From Geobacter sp. SVR (GTDB taxonomy: Bacteria > Desulfobacterota > Desulfuromonadia > Geobacterales > Pseudopelobacteraceae), in the NCBI RefSeq assembly GCF_016865365.1, contig NZ_AP024469.1:983001-1047000 (forward strand): a stretch of DNA of 64,000 nt, read 5' to 3'. Made by a program: the position numbers and the translations under genes. Positions within the stretch are counted from its first letter, which is position 1. The number at the start of each line of letters is the position of its first letter. The notes under the pieces are model-generated. The model worked only from the letters and a program-made list of their open reading frames with translations, did not search any database and was not told the origin of the DNA. This document shows, piece after piece, positions 28,947 through 38,603 of the stretch.

Positions 28947-29283
28947 GATATGCACAATGAAATAATTACTTTCATGAAGGACGCTTTTTTGTGGTCTGCG
29001 AGTATTTGATATAACGGGGGGAGCGGCGGCCAATTGCCGGGAAGAAGTTGACAATTTTTCGCTGGACTAGGCTCAGTTCAGTTCACAGGTTGATATTATG
29101 CCAGAATGCCTCTTGACACCGCTCAAATTGATACCAGCGGAATAGACCTTGAGCTTTTCCCAAAGGATGATGTTTTAAATTTGCCAAGTTTTATAAATAT
29201 TTCCCAAACTTCTTAGAAACTGATTCGATTTAAGTCCAATAGAAAATTCCCAACATAAAGAAAAAAATTGACTTCCATTTAAT
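28947..29283. other. Intergenic between dptH and dndB
   Basis: No gene or clear terminator follows dptH. GACTTCCATTT near 29271 repeats the half-site of the palindrome at 29284-29321, suggesting more than one binding site for the same protein. It must contain the dndB promoter. Confidence 0.4.
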
Positions 29284-29321
29284 CTTATTTTAACTTCCAG
29301 TTCGGTGGAAGTTAAAATAAG
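29284..29321. promoter_or_regulatory. Perfect 16-bp inverted repeat before dndB, putative operator
   Basis: CTTATTTTAACTTCCA and TGGAAGTTAAAATAAG are perfect inverted repeats separated by GTTCGG, ending 9 bp before the dndB start. No T-run follows. DndB proteins are described as negative regulators of dnd operons, so this is a candidate site for autoregulation; a leader hairpin is the alternative. Confidence 0.6.
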
Positions 29322-29330
29322 GGGGCGGTT

Positions 29331-30425
29331 ATGTCTATTGGGGAATATTCTTTTTCTGCCATCAAGGGAAGGCAGGCAGGACGTGAATTTTACATCTCCA
29401 TGTGTCCCTTGAAAATAGTCCCCCGCCTTTTTCTGTTTCAACCCGAAGAATTGCCTCCTGAACTTCGCTCCCAGCGAGTATTGAATAGAAATCGCATTCC
29501 TGAAATGTCACGGTATATAACTACCAATCGCCAAAATTACATTTTCTCTGCAATTACCGCTTCAATTGATAGCCAAGTGATATTTGACACGCTTATCGTT
29601 GATGGCAAAGAACACCAAGACATTGGTACACTTCGAATACCTATTGAAGCCCGTTTCATTTTGAACGATGGTCAGCATCGTAGAGCCGCAATAGAAGAGG
29701 CATTGAAGGAACAACCGGATCTGGGTGACGAATCAATTTCTGTTGTATTTTTCATCGACAAGGGGCTGAAACACTCCCAGCAGATGTTCGCCGACCTCAA
29801 CAAGCATGCCCTCCGTCCCTCACGTTCAACCGGAATTCTGTTTGACCACCGCGACCCATTATCCAGCCTTGCCTGCGAAGTAGTCGAAAACATCCCTGTC
29901 TTCAGAAACCTTACTGAGATGGAAAAGACTTCCATCTCCAATCGATCCACCAAACTATTCACTTTGAGTGGCATTTATCAAGGCACACTGGCGCTTTTAC
30001 GTAGGACAGAAAAGTCTAAGACAATTTCTGATGCTGAAATGAAGGTAGCTTTTGATTATTGGAGTTGCGTTACTGAAAATATGCGCGACTGGAAACTTGC
30101 GGCATCAAAGGATATCAGTACTTGCGAGTTGCGCTTGGACTATGTACATGCTCACGCGCTTGCCTTACATGCTATTGGTAAGTTGGGGGCTGCCCTACTG
30201 TCTACACCTGGCCGTGACTATAAAGTAGACCTTAAAAAACTGGATGATATTGATTGGTCAAGAAAGAATAGCGCTCTGTGGGAAGGGCGCGCCATGCACT
30301 ACGGTAAAATCAGCAAATCTCATACCTGCGTTGCCTTGACAACCAACTACCTCAAAAACTATTTTGATCTCCCACTATCACCTGAAGAACGCCAGATTGA
30401 AGATACATTCCTAAGGAAATCCTGA
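29331..30425 (+). CDS. dndB: DNA sulfur modification protein DndB (regulator)
   Basis: A 364-aa DGQHR-domain protein. The defining motif is at residues 113-117 (LNDGQHRRAAIEEAL). DndB controls expression and extent of phosphorothioation rather than catalysing it. GGGGGCGG precedes the ATG. First gene of dndB-C-D-E-A, with 6 bp to dndC. Confidence 0.92.
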   Translation: MSIGEYSFSAIKGRQAGREFYISMCPLKIVPRLFLFQPEELPPELRSQRVLNRNRIPEMSRYITTNRQNYIFSAITASIDSQVIFDTLIVDGKEHQDIGTLRIPIEARFILNDGQHRRAAIEEALKEQPDLGDESISVVFFIDKGLKHSQQMFADLNKHALRPSRSTGILFDHRDPLSSLACEVVENIPVFRNLTEMEKTSISNRSTKLFTLSGIYQGTLALLRRTEKSKTISDAEMKVAFDYWSCVTENMRDWKLAASKDISTCELRLDYVHAHALALHAIGKLGAALLSTPGRDYKVDLKKLDDIDWSRKNSALWEGRAMHYGKISKSHTCVALTTNYLKNYFDLPLSPEERQIEDTFLRKS

Positions 30426-30431
30426 CCATAT

Positions 30432-31805
30432 ATGGATAAAATAACCGAGATCAAAGAACACATCAAAAAGGTGTATCTGGCCTATAATCGTCCGTTTGTG
30501 GTCGGTTACTCAGGCGGCAAAGACTCCACCGTTGTCATGCAGCTTGTCTGGGATGCAATCGAAGAAATCCCCCATGACCAACTTAAACAGGATGTTCATG
30601 TTATTTCCACGGACACTCTGGTTGAAACGCCGTACATCATCGACTATGTGGCAAAAACTCTGGAGCAGATCAATGTGGCTGCCCGTGCCAGCAACTTGCC
30701 TATCCATGCCCATCGCCTGAGGCCTCTGTTCAAAAATAGCTTCTGGGTGAACCTGATTGGCAAGGGCTACCCCGCACCAAGTCGCAATTTCCGCTGGTGT
30801 ACAGAACGGCTGAAGATAGAACCGGTAAACCGCTTTATTTCCGATTATGTTGATAGATGGGGAGAGGCAACCGTAGTGCTTGGTGCCCGCCGTGACGAGA
30901 GCGCTTCCCGTAGTCAGGTGTTGAGCAGTAAGGTGAGGGACCACATGGGGCTTTCCAAGCATCCGACTCTGCCAGCTGCCTTCGTATTTACCCCTATTGA
31001 GGAAATGACGACTGATGATGTCTGGATGTATCTACTGAGCCATAAATGTCAGTGGGGTGGCAATAACCGTGACCTTGCCGCTATGTATCAGAACGCCAGC
31101 GGTGGTGAGTGTCCAATGGTGGTCGATAAATCAACTCCGTCTTGCGGTAGTAGCCGTTTTGGCTGCTGGACCTGTACACTGGTTCAGCAGGACACCACCA
31201 TGGAAAACCTGATCGATAATGGTGAAGAGTGGATGACGCCTTTGCTTGAGTTTCGGGATTTTCTGAGCGATACCCAAGACCCGGAGAAGAAGCATATCTA
31301 CCGCAGTCACAAAAGACGTGACGGCAAAATTACTTACGTGCGAGATGGATCACGTATTGCCTATGGTCCGTATAAACTGGAGTGGCGCAAGGAGTTTCTA
31401 AATAAACTTCTACAGATTCAGAATGACATCCGCAAGAATGGCCCCGATCCTGCCGTCAGTCTGATTTCCTTTGAAGAACTGGAATATATTCGTGATTACT
31501 GGCGGGAAGAGGAGTGGGCTGATTCTGTCCCGGACATTTATCGGCAGGTCATCGGTGATGATCATATTTGGTTACATGAGGATGGCGTGAAATTTTCAGA
31601 GGAAGATTTCCGACTTCTTAAGCAACTCTGTGAAGAGGAAGGTATCAACACTGGATTGCCGACAAAGTTGATTGATCAGGAACGCCGAATGCAGAGCATG
31701 AGCCGTCGAGCGGGTATTTTGCAGAAAATTGACCGTATTTTCAATGAGGACTGGGACACAGAGGAAGAAATCCTGGAGTCACTTGGGTCGCAAAATGATA
31801 TTTAA
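30432..31805 (+). CDS. dndC: DNA phosphorothioation sulfurtransferase DndC
   Basis: A 457-aa PAPS-reductase-like ATP pyrophosphatase. The PP-loop SGGKDS is at residues 27-32. Cysteines in RWCTERLK and in the cluster GECP...SCGSSRFGCWTCTL fit the 4Fe-4S cluster known for DndC. It activates and transfers sulfur from DndA to the DNA backbone in complex with DndD and DndE. Its 3' end overlaps dndD by 11 bases. Confidence 0.93.
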   Translation: MDKITEIKEHIKKVYLAYNRPFVVGYSGGKDSTVVMQLVWDAIEEIPHDQLKQDVHVISTDTLVETPYIIDYVAKTLEQINVAARASNLPIHAHRLRPLFKNSFWVNLIGKGYPAPSRNFRWCTERLKIEPVNRFISDYVDRWGEATVVLGARRDESASRSQVLSSKVRDHMGLSKHPTLPAAFVFTPIEEMTTDDVWMYLLSHKCQWGGNNRDLAAMYQNASGGECPMVVDKSTPSCGSSRFGCWTCTLVQQDTTMENLIDNGEEWMTPLLEFRDFLSDTQDPEKKHIYRSHKRRDGKITYVRDGSRIAYGPYKLEWRKEFLNKLLQIQNDIRKNGPDPAVSLISFEELEYIRDYWREEEWADSVPDIYRQVIGDDHIWLHEDGVKFSEEDFRLLKQLCEEEGINTGLPTKLIDQERRMQSMSRRAGILQKIDRIFNEDWDTEEEILESLGSQNDI

Positions 31806-33804
31806 TAAACTGGCAGTGACAAATCTCGGTAATTTTTCCGGTACGCATGTGTTACGGCTTCGTGCGAGTGATCCCCAAAGCAGTAAACCTATCGTCCTTT
31901 TTGGTGGCCTGAACGGTGCGGGTAAAACCACTATTTTTGATGCCATCAAGCTCAGTTTGTATGGTTCAGAAATGTTTGGTGCCATTAGCACTGCCAAGTA
32001 TCACGAATACCTGAAACAGAAAATCCACTGTTCCAAGGTTACGGTGGTTCAGCCAAACAACGCCTCGATTGCCGTGGAGTTTGAGTATGCACATCTCGGA
32101 GCGGTTCATACCTATCTGGTGGAACGGATGTGGGAAGTCGCGGGCAAGAAAGTGCATGAAACCTTGACCATTGAAAAGAATGGTAATCCGTTGGATGACA
32201 TTGAAAGAGATGGATGGCAGGACTTCATCAAGGAGATCATCCCACTGGGATTGTCGCAACTATTCTTTTTTGACGGTGAAAAAATTCAAAAGATGATGTC
32301 CGACGATAGTAGTGAAGAACTGAAGAGGTCAATCCTGTCCTTGCTGGGACTAGATCTAGTCGAACGATTGCAAGCGGATTTAAAGATCTATCGGAGTAAG
32401 TTTCTTAAAGAACTTTCTACGGAAAACTTCACCAGGGATATTACAGCACTGGAAGCACAATTAGAAGAGACCGAAACGCAAATCAACATCGTGATGGATG
32501 ACAAAGCCTCATTGGAAAACTCAATTCAACATTTGAATAGTCGAATCACGGATTACAGGAATAAAATGGCGGCACAGGGCGAAGGATATTATCGCAACCG
32601 AGTCAGTCTTGAAGAGAAGCAAGGTAGTCTTGAGAGTGATATTGATTCGCTCAAGGACAAATTACGAGAGCTGGCAGCCGGCTTGCTGCCGTTGGCGATA
32701 GTGTCAACGTATGCCATGAAACTGAAGAAGCAGATTGAGAATGAAAGCAAGTATAAGGCAAATACGTTGCTGTCTGAAAACCTTAAGAAAAAACATGATG
32801 AAATGCTTTCGATCATCAGCTCGTCGGGCTTCTTGAAAATTGATGGTCTTGATTCACGCACTCTCCGAAAGATTAAGTCCCAACTTAAAACTGAAATTGA
32901 AATACTTTTTTCGGTTGAAACCAAGCAGGAAAAACAATCGGAGATTTTTGGATTTTCACAGAAACAGGCATTGGAAATTCTGGGGTTGATTGAAAGAGCT
33001 GTCAACGTGATCCCATCTGAAATGGCTGTCTTGACTGATATGTATGAAGTCAAATTTCGAGAATTGCGAGATACTATTGCCCAACTTGCCAAGGTGCCGG
33101 ATGAAGAGTTCATTAAACCAATGTATGAAACGCTGGACGGTCTGAATATTGAGCTTGGTGGGATTACCGAGAAGCAAGCCACTCTGGACGTACAGTTGGC
33201 GGAACTGACCAGTACCCGTAGTGAACTGGTCCGCAAGATTGAACAGATAAACCATAAAATTGCGGCTTCCAACGAGCAGGATGAAAAGCTGCAATCTGTG
33301 CTGAAGGTGGAGAAAGTGTTGGCAAAGTATCATCTGCACCTCGCCAAACAAAAAATCAACAGCTTGCAAGAGGAGTTCACAAAAATTTTCAAGGTGGTTC
33401 ATCGCAAGGACGATATGATTGCCCGGGTCGAAATTGATCCTGAAACCTTCTCTGTCACTTTGTATGACCGCAGGGAAAGGCTTATCAACAAGAGCAGTTT
33501 GTCATCCGGCGAATTGGAAATTTATGCCATGTCCATGCTGTGGGCCTTGGCAAAAACCTCCGGGCAAAAGCTGCCATTCATCGTAGATACACCCTTGGCG
33601 CGTCTGGATTCAAAGCACCGGGATAATCTTATCGAACTGTTTTTCCCGAAGGCATCGCATCAGATGATGATTTTTTCCACCAACACTGAAGTCGATCAAC
33701 AATACTTCAACCGGCTCCGCCCACACGTAGCTAATGCATATAATCTTGAATATTGCGAAGAAAGCAAATCGACTGTGGTAAAGGAAGGCTACTTTTGGAA
33801 CTGA
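31795..33804 (+). CDS. dndD: DNA sulfur modification ATPase DndD
   Basis: A 669-aa SMC/Rad50-like ATPase. Walker A GLNGAGKT at residues 38-45, long central coiled-coil stretches (about 200-540), ABC signature SSLSSGELE and Walker B region FIVDTPLARLDSKHR near the C-terminus. It is believed to open or nick DNA at modification sites. Start at 31795 fits the family N-terminus MIFNKLAVTNLGNF; upstream extension overlaps dndC. Confidence 0.92.
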   Translation: MIFNKLAVTNLGNFSGTHVLRLRASDPQSSKPIVLFGGLNGAGKTTIFDAIKLSLYGSEMFGAISTAKYHEYLKQKIHCSKVTVVQPNNASIAVEFEYAHLGAVHTYLVERMWEVAGKKVHETLTIEKNGNPLDDIERDGWQDFIKEIIPLGLSQLFFFDGEKIQKMMSDDSSEELKRSILSLLGLDLVERLQADLKIYRSKFLKELSTENFTRDITALEAQLEETETQINIVMDDKASLENSIQHLNSRITDYRNKMAAQGEGYYRNRVSLEEKQGSLESDIDSLKDKLRELAAGLLPLAIVSTYAMKLKKQIENESKYKANTLLSENLKKKHDEMLSIISSSGFLKIDGLDSRTLRKIKSQLKTEIEILFSVETKQEKQSEIFGFSQKQALEILGLIERAVNVIPSEMAVLTDMYEVKFRELRDTIAQLAKVPDEEFIKPMYETLDGLNIELGGITEKQATLDVQLAELTSTRSELVRKIEQINHKIAASNEQDEKLQSVLKVEKVLAKYHLHLAKQKINSLQEEFTKIFKVVHRKDDMIARVEIDPETFSVTLYDRRERLINKSSLSSGELEIYAMSMLWALAKTSGQKLPFIVDTPLARLDSKHRDNLIELFFPKASHQMMIFSTNTEVDQQYFNRLRPHVANAYNLEYCEESKSTVVKEGYFWN

Positions 33805-34175
33805 GCGGACTAAATTTCAAGCGCATCAAGCTTTCGCAGGAATCAACCAAGAAACTGCAATTGTTTAAGAGCCGCACCGGCCTGACGCCGAACGTCGCCT
33901 GTCGTCTTGCCTTGGGTATTTCCATTGCCGAAAATGGCATACCGGCGCTGGAACTGTTTACTGAGGAATCTGGGCAGGAGATCAATCGCTACACCTTATT
34001 GGGTGAGCATGAACTGGTACTTACATCACTGTTCCTGCAATGGTGCCATGAAAAGCACATCAAGGCTAAGGATAGAGATGATTATTTCCTCGCCCATATC
34101 AATCGCGGTGTTGAGTTGCTTGTGAATCGCGTCCGGGGGCTGGAAAATTTGGCGCAGTTGATAAAGGCAAACTGA
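33795..34175 (+). CDS. dndE: DNA sulfur modification protein DndE
   Basis: A 126-aa protein that binds nicked DNA in the modification complex. Start is the TTG at 33795: AAGGAAGG lies 6 bases upstream and the N-terminus LELSGLNFKRIKLSQES matches the family; a longer ATG frame from 33753 lies within dndD. Family segment SRTGLTPNVACRLALGISI present. It overlaps dndD by 10 bases. Confidence 0.88.
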   Translation: MELSGLNFKRIKLSQESTKKLQLFKSRTGLTPNVACRLALGISIAENGIPALELFTEESGQEINRYTLLGEHELVLTSLFLQWCHEKHIKAKDRDDYFLAHINRGVELLVNRVRGLENLAQLIKAN

Positions 34176-34178
34176 GCA

Positions 34179-35327
34179 ATGGAAGAACCGATCTATCTCG
34201 ACCATAACGCCACAACACCAGTTGACAGGCGGGTGTTGGAGAAAATGTTGCCGTATTTCTGCGAGGTCTACGGCAATGCTGCCAGTATCGATCATATCCA
34301 CGGGAATAAGGCGAAACAGGCTGTTGATGAGGCACGGCAAACCATCGCAAAGCTTCTTGGCTGCCGTAAGGAGAGTGAGATTGTCTTTACCAGTGGTGCG
34401 ACTGAAGCAAACAATCTGGCCTTGATCGGGGCGTTTCGCAAGTTTCGGGATAAAGGCCGTCACATCATCTCATCCATAATTGAGCATCCTGCTGTGCTGG
34501 ATACCCTGAACTATCTGAAATGTGAGGGTGCCGAGATAACGCTCGTGCCGGTGGACGCTTGTGGAGTTATTGATCTTGAAGCATTGGAAGCGGCCATTAC
34601 CAAGGAAACCATCTTAATCTCGGTAATGTTTGCCAATAATGAAATCGGCACAATCCAGCCGATCAAAGAGATCGGCGCATTGGCTAAATCAAAAAGCATT
34701 CTCTTTCATACTGACGCCGCTCAGGCAGCTGGCCACGAGAAGATCAACGTCTATGATATGGACATTGACTTGTTGTCTTTTAGTGCTCACAAGTTCTGCG
34801 GTCCAAAAGGCATTGGCGGGCTTTTTGTCCGCTCTTATTCACCGTTGATCAAGCTAAGCCCAATTTCCTTCGGTGGCGGCCACGAAAAGGGGATGCGTTC
34901 GGGAACGCTGAATGTGCCGGGAATTGTCGGAATGGCGGAAGCCCTGTCCTTAGCGAATAAAGAGATGAAAGCTGAAAATAATCGGCTGATGGAGGTAGCG
35001 AGCCTGATTTGCCAACGAATTCAGCAAACATTTCCGGACATCAAGCTCAACGGGCATCCTCAGAAGAGGCTTTCCCATAATCTGAATCTTACCATCCCCG
35101 GTGTTGAGGCAAAGGCCCTAATCCATCTGCTGAAAAACAAACTCTCATTTTCAGCTGGCTCAGCCTGTTCCACAGTCAAGGTCGAACCCTCACATGTTCT
35201 GAAATCAATTGGTATCACCGATGAAGAAGCTTTTCAGACAATCAGGCTTGGACTCGGGCAATCCACTCTCGATGCCCAACGAATTGCGGATGCTCTCATC
35301 CAGGGTATTCTCCGAATAAAGGGATAA
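34179..35327 (+). CDS. dndA: Cysteine desulfurase DndA
   Basis: A 382-aa class-V PLP enzyme that supplies persulfide sulfur to DndC. PLP lysine in SFSAHKFCGPKGIGG (near residue 205), histidine in IIEHPAVLDTL, catalytic cysteine in SAGSACSTVKVEPSHVL (near 330). It sits 3 bp after dndE. Many dnd clusters rely on a chromosomal IscS; this one carries its own, but after dndE rather than in front of dndB. Confidence 0.92.
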   Translation: MEEPIYLDHNATTPVDRRVLEKMLPYFCEVYGNAASIDHIHGNKAKQAVDEARQTIAKLLGCRKESEIVFTSGATEANNLALIGAFRKFRDKGRHIISSIIEHPAVLDTLNYLKCEGAEITLVPVDACGVIDLEALEAAITKETILISVMFANNEIGTIQPIKEIGALAKSKSILFHTDAAQAAGHEKINVYDMDIDLLSFSAHKFCGPKGIGGLFVRSYSPLIKLSPISFGGGHEKGMRSGTLNVPGIVGMAEALSLANKEMKAENNRLMEVASLICQRIQQTFPDIKLNGHPQKRLSHNLNLTIPGVEAKALIHLLKNKLSFSAGSACSTVKVEPSHVLKSIGITDEEAFQTIRLGLGQSTLDAQRIADALIQGILRIKG

Positions 35328-35352
35328 TTTGGAATTTGTAGGGGAAACCTTT

Positions 35353-38328
35353 ATGCCATTAAACTCTGATCGAGATCCCGCTTCAGAGCTTCTTAGCCCC
35401 GACGAGGCCGCCCATTTTCTCGGGGTCACTCCAGAGTTGTTATTTGCCTACGCTGTTTACCCACCCAAAAAAGCCGCTGGAGACGATTTTACCCTAAAAT
35501 ATACAAGTGAAGGTGGATGCGAAGGGTTTCTCCGCGCAGACCTTGAAACCTTCGACGAATACTTACGACAGCCGTGGTCAGAGCTTGGCACACCCCGCCC
35601 CTCACTTCCTTCATACATTGGTGATTACCTGAAGGTAGAGTGCGGCGGCAAATGCGCGAGGTGTGGGAGGGGCTACAAGCTTGAGAATGCTCACATAGTA
35701 CCATACGCTGAGTCCCGTTCACACCACCACCACAATCTGATCCGTTTATGCGTTGAGTGTCATGAAAAGTTTGAGACCAAACGACTGATTCCATACTCTG
35801 AACTGAATGAACTCAAACTGCGGCTAATCGCCGAAATACGTGACCGTTTACTTCCACGTTTGAATACAACGCAAAGTGTAGTAGGTCGTATGCCTAATCC
35901 CGCATCGCAATTTATTGGCCGCCAACATGATCTGGGGGAGTTGGTTGAAACGCTCAGGCAGAAAAGGTCAGTAAGTATTGAGGGGCCTGGAGGAATTGGC
36001 AAGACTCAGATTTTGCTTAATGCTCTTAAGCTCAGTTCTGATCCACGTCCTGTTCTTTGGATGAATATTGAAGCTTACAGGACCGTGAACGATCTCAAAC
36101 GTGCCTTGTTGTCAGCGCTTTCAAAGCCAGGCAGTCCTGCTGACTCTTGCTCGATTGTAGACATGTTAGCTGATAAAGAAGTTCGTCTCGTTTTTGATGG
36201 AGTCGAGCAAATGTCTCCTGCTGACATGGACGATATAGAGGATTTCTTCGGAACTCTCTTGACAATGACAACTACACCGCAGTTCATTTTCACGTCTCAG
36301 GTCGAATTGATCAACCTGGATCTTGAAAAACGTCTCCAGCTTGATCCTATTAGCAAAGAGTCCAGTTTACTAATTCTTGAATCTGCGCTTGTACCAGAAT
36401 TGAGAAACTTTGACTGTGAGACAGAAGTACTGTGTTCACTGGTTGAGTTTTGTCAGGGGCATCCTCTTACGCTACAAATTACGGCAGGCCTCCTGAGGTA
36501 CTTTAAGTCTGCATCAACAGTGATGGAGAAGATTCAAAGAAGCGGAAGTGTTGCGATCCAAAATCCTACACGCCGGCGGCAGAATACCCATACGTCTCTT
36601 CACGCTTGTTTGTCCGTGTCTTACCAAACTCTCACTTTTGAACAACGTAAAGTGCTCTGGATGGCAGCTCAGTGTCCGGCTGGTTTTCTTGTTGATATGC
36701 TGGCTGAAGCAATTGAATTCGGATTCGTTGATTATATGGCGGATGTTGCAGCCCTTCGTCGTTGGCATCTTGTAGATGTTAATAATACCATGCCATTTGG
36801 AACTCGACTCTATGTTCTTTCGCCAATTCGGGCGTTTGTCAATTCTGAGTTTCATGAAAATTCTTCTCATGATATTGAGGAACTTGAGTGTCTGCTTGTA
36901 ATGGACATGACCGCGCAGGCGAGATTTCTTGATAGCAATTTCATGCAGGTCGGCGATGTGGCGTTGGGACTTCAATTGTTTAGCATCGAGTTACCTAATT
37001 TCTTGAATGGCTTGCAAATATCGCTGGATCGTGCGAGTGAGAAATCCCTTAAACTTGCCGCCAGCATGGCAGGATGCCTAATGGTATATTGCTTTGTCAA
37101 CGGTTTCGTACAGCTTGGTATTGAGATATTGCAGATGGGGGCCGACGCAGCTGCGCGGATAGGGAATAAACATCAAGCAAGTGAGCTCTTAGTCCGCTTA
37201 CTTGCCCTTGCCGAACGCTCCGCAAATACCGAAATAGCCAGTTCTACGGTTTCGGAGCTTATCAGTTTAGCAGATGACTCGTCAGACCCAGTTTTAATCG
37301 CCAATGCCGCGAATGGCCGCGGTGTGCTTGCTCAAATGAACAAACAAACTGATGTTGCATCTGAAGCCTTCGCAGTCGCTGCGGTTGAATATGAAAAAAT
37401 TGCTCAGATGACAGCTAATAAGTTTGGTCAAACAAATGAGAATGAATATCAGGGCAATTTCAATTGGGCCAAACATATGTTGGCGATGACCCTAAAACAA
37501 CAAGGTACACTGCATGAACACGCCAGACGACCAGTTGATGCCTTACAATATTATGAGCGGGCAATTGCTCTTGTGGAGGAGGGAAGTGATCAGATTAATA
37601 TCGGGTCTCTCCTGCACCATATGGGGAATTGCGCCGCTGAGATGAATCAGAAGCAAAAGGCATTTGAATATTATTTGGCTGCTGCAAATAAGTTCCAAAC
37701 CATCCAATTTGAAGAGTATCTGAGTAATAGCCTTGCCGAGCTAGGATATCTACTTGTGGGATGGGAGCCGCCATCGCCGTTCGACTCTCTTCTTACAGAG
37801 GAGTTAATGGCGGATGGACTTCTTGATGTAGCACGGCAGGTGGAGCGGGCGTTTTTGCCTTTATCATCTGAACTTAGCGGTCAATGTTCTCAAACTCTGC
37901 GTAAAGTATTTGGCATATTTATACTTGCGAGCTTTTCGTCGAAAAACCGTCTCCTGGCAGACTGGGCTTTTCACCTGAGAGAGGAAGTAATACTTTCGTT
38001 CGTGGAGCAAGAAGGCTGGGGTGAGCGAAGCATGGGTGACAAAATATGGATCATGTATTTAGACCTTACCTTGGCATTAGCTGGGAGTGTATCCGCAGTG
38101 GAACAACCAGACGGAATTGGGACGCCCTCCTCGCTCTCAGAGATTGAACACTACGCGCGACTTTGCTACAAATATTTCGATTTCGGTTGGGAGATATTTC
38201 ATCCTTTTGAGTGGCTGACAATATATCTTTGCCGGCATCGTGGACTTTCAGCTATTCAGCCAGATACACTTCTATCTGCGGCAGAGGCAGCCGAAACGCT
38301 GGGACACGACTTCTCAATATTTCCCTAA
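35353..38328 (+). CDS. HNH nuclease - STAND (NB-ARC-like) ATPase - helical-repeat protein, dnd-associated
   Basis: A 991-aa multidomain protein directly after dndA (25 bp). Residues about 12-75: a small MerR/excisionase-like DNA-binding region (LLSPDEAAHFLGVTPELL). Residues about 95-140: HNH nuclease core with C101/C104, H114 in AHIVPY, N128 and C133/C136, a zinc-ribbon HNH. Residues about 185-470: NTPase with Walker A GPGGIGKT (211-218) and Walker B-like LVFDGVEQM, then a winged-helix/ARC-like region. Residues about 600-850: TPR-like repeats (RPVDALQYYERAIALVEEG). This fits a STAND sensor-effector in which ligand binding by the repeats triggers the nuclease. Start at 35353 has AGGGGA. Same operon position suggests linkage to phosphorothioation, as a second restriction or abortive-infection factor. 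I do not know a described dnd component with this architecture. Confidence 0.8.
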   Translation: MPLNSDRDPASELLSPDEAAHFLGVTPELLFAYAVYPPKKAAGDDFTLKYTSEGGCEGFLRADLETFDEYLRQPWSELGTPRPSLPSYIGDYLKVECGGKCARCGRGYKLENAHIVPYAESRSHHHHNLIRLCVECHEKFETKRLIPYSELNELKLRLIAEIRDRLLPRLNTTQSVVGRMPNPASQFIGRQHDLGELVETLRQKRSVSIEGPGGIGKTQILLNALKLSSDPRPVLWMNIEAYRTVNDLKRALLSALSKPGSPADSCSIVDMLADKEVRLVFDGVEQMSPADMDDIEDFFGTLLTMTTTPQFIFTSQVELINLDLEKRLQLDPISKESSLLILESALVPELRNFDCETEVLCSLVEFCQGHPLTLQITAGLLRYFKSASTVMEKIQRSGSVAIQNPTRRRQNTHTSLHACLSVSYQTLTFEQRKVLWMAAQCPAGFLVDMLAEAIEFGFVDYMADVAALRRWHLVDVNNTMPFGTRLYVLSPIRAFVNSEFHENSSHDIEELECLLVMDMTAQARFLDSNFMQVGDVALGLQLFSIELPNFLNGLQISLDRASEKSLKLAASMAGCLMVYCFVNGFVQLGIEILQMGADAAARIGNKHQASELLVRLLALAERSANTEIASSTVSELISLADDSSDPVLIANAANGRGVLAQMNKQTDVASEAFAVAAVEYEKIAQMTANKFGQTNENEYQGNFNWAKHMLAMTLKQQGTLHEHARRPVDALQYYERAIALVEEGSDQINIGSLLHHMGNCAAEMNQKQKAFEYYLAAANKFQTIQFEEYLSNSLAELGYLLVGWEPPSPFDSLLTEELMADGLLDVARQVERAFLPLSSELSGQCSQTLRKVFGIFILASFSSKNRLLADWAFHLREEVILSFVEQEGWGERSMGDKIWIMYLDLTLALAGSVSAVEQPDGIGTPSSLSEIEHYARLCYKYFDFGWEIFHPFEWLTIYLCRHRGLSAIQPDTLLSAAEAAETLGHDFSIFP

Positions 38329-38389
38329 AATGCTAACATTCTATCCCCTATGCAAGCAAACCTTGGTAATCAAAGAGACAGACTAAACC

Positions 38390-38590
38390 GTGTGCGGTTG
38401 CTTTGTCACAGGCATACCCTATGAGGAACTGAAGCAGATTTTCGACCTTATCGAAAGTTCCACCCGTACTGAATCGCGTTACAACGTTGCACTTTACTCA
38501 GCAGGTTACAGTTGTCCGCAGTATGGAGAAGGCAGATACCCTCTAACGCGACCTTTTTTCAATTCCATTCAAGTCACAACAGCGGATTAA
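38390..38590 (+). pseudogene. Degenerate SRAP (YedK/HMCES-like) fragment
   Basis: Opens with GTG as MCGCFVTGIPYEELKQIFDL and later SRYNVAL, which resembles the start of SOS-response-associated peptidases (usual MCGRF... and RYNIAP) including the catalytic Cys2. The remaining 150 or more residues of the domain are absent and the frame ends at 66 aa. Remnant. Confidence 0.55.
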
Positions 38591-38603
38591 ACCAGGAGAG
38601 TCT

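Noticed and set aside
34179-35327. Housekeeping IscS/NifS
   Set aside because: Its place 3 bp after dndE and the intact dndBCDE cluster make it the dedicated DndA.
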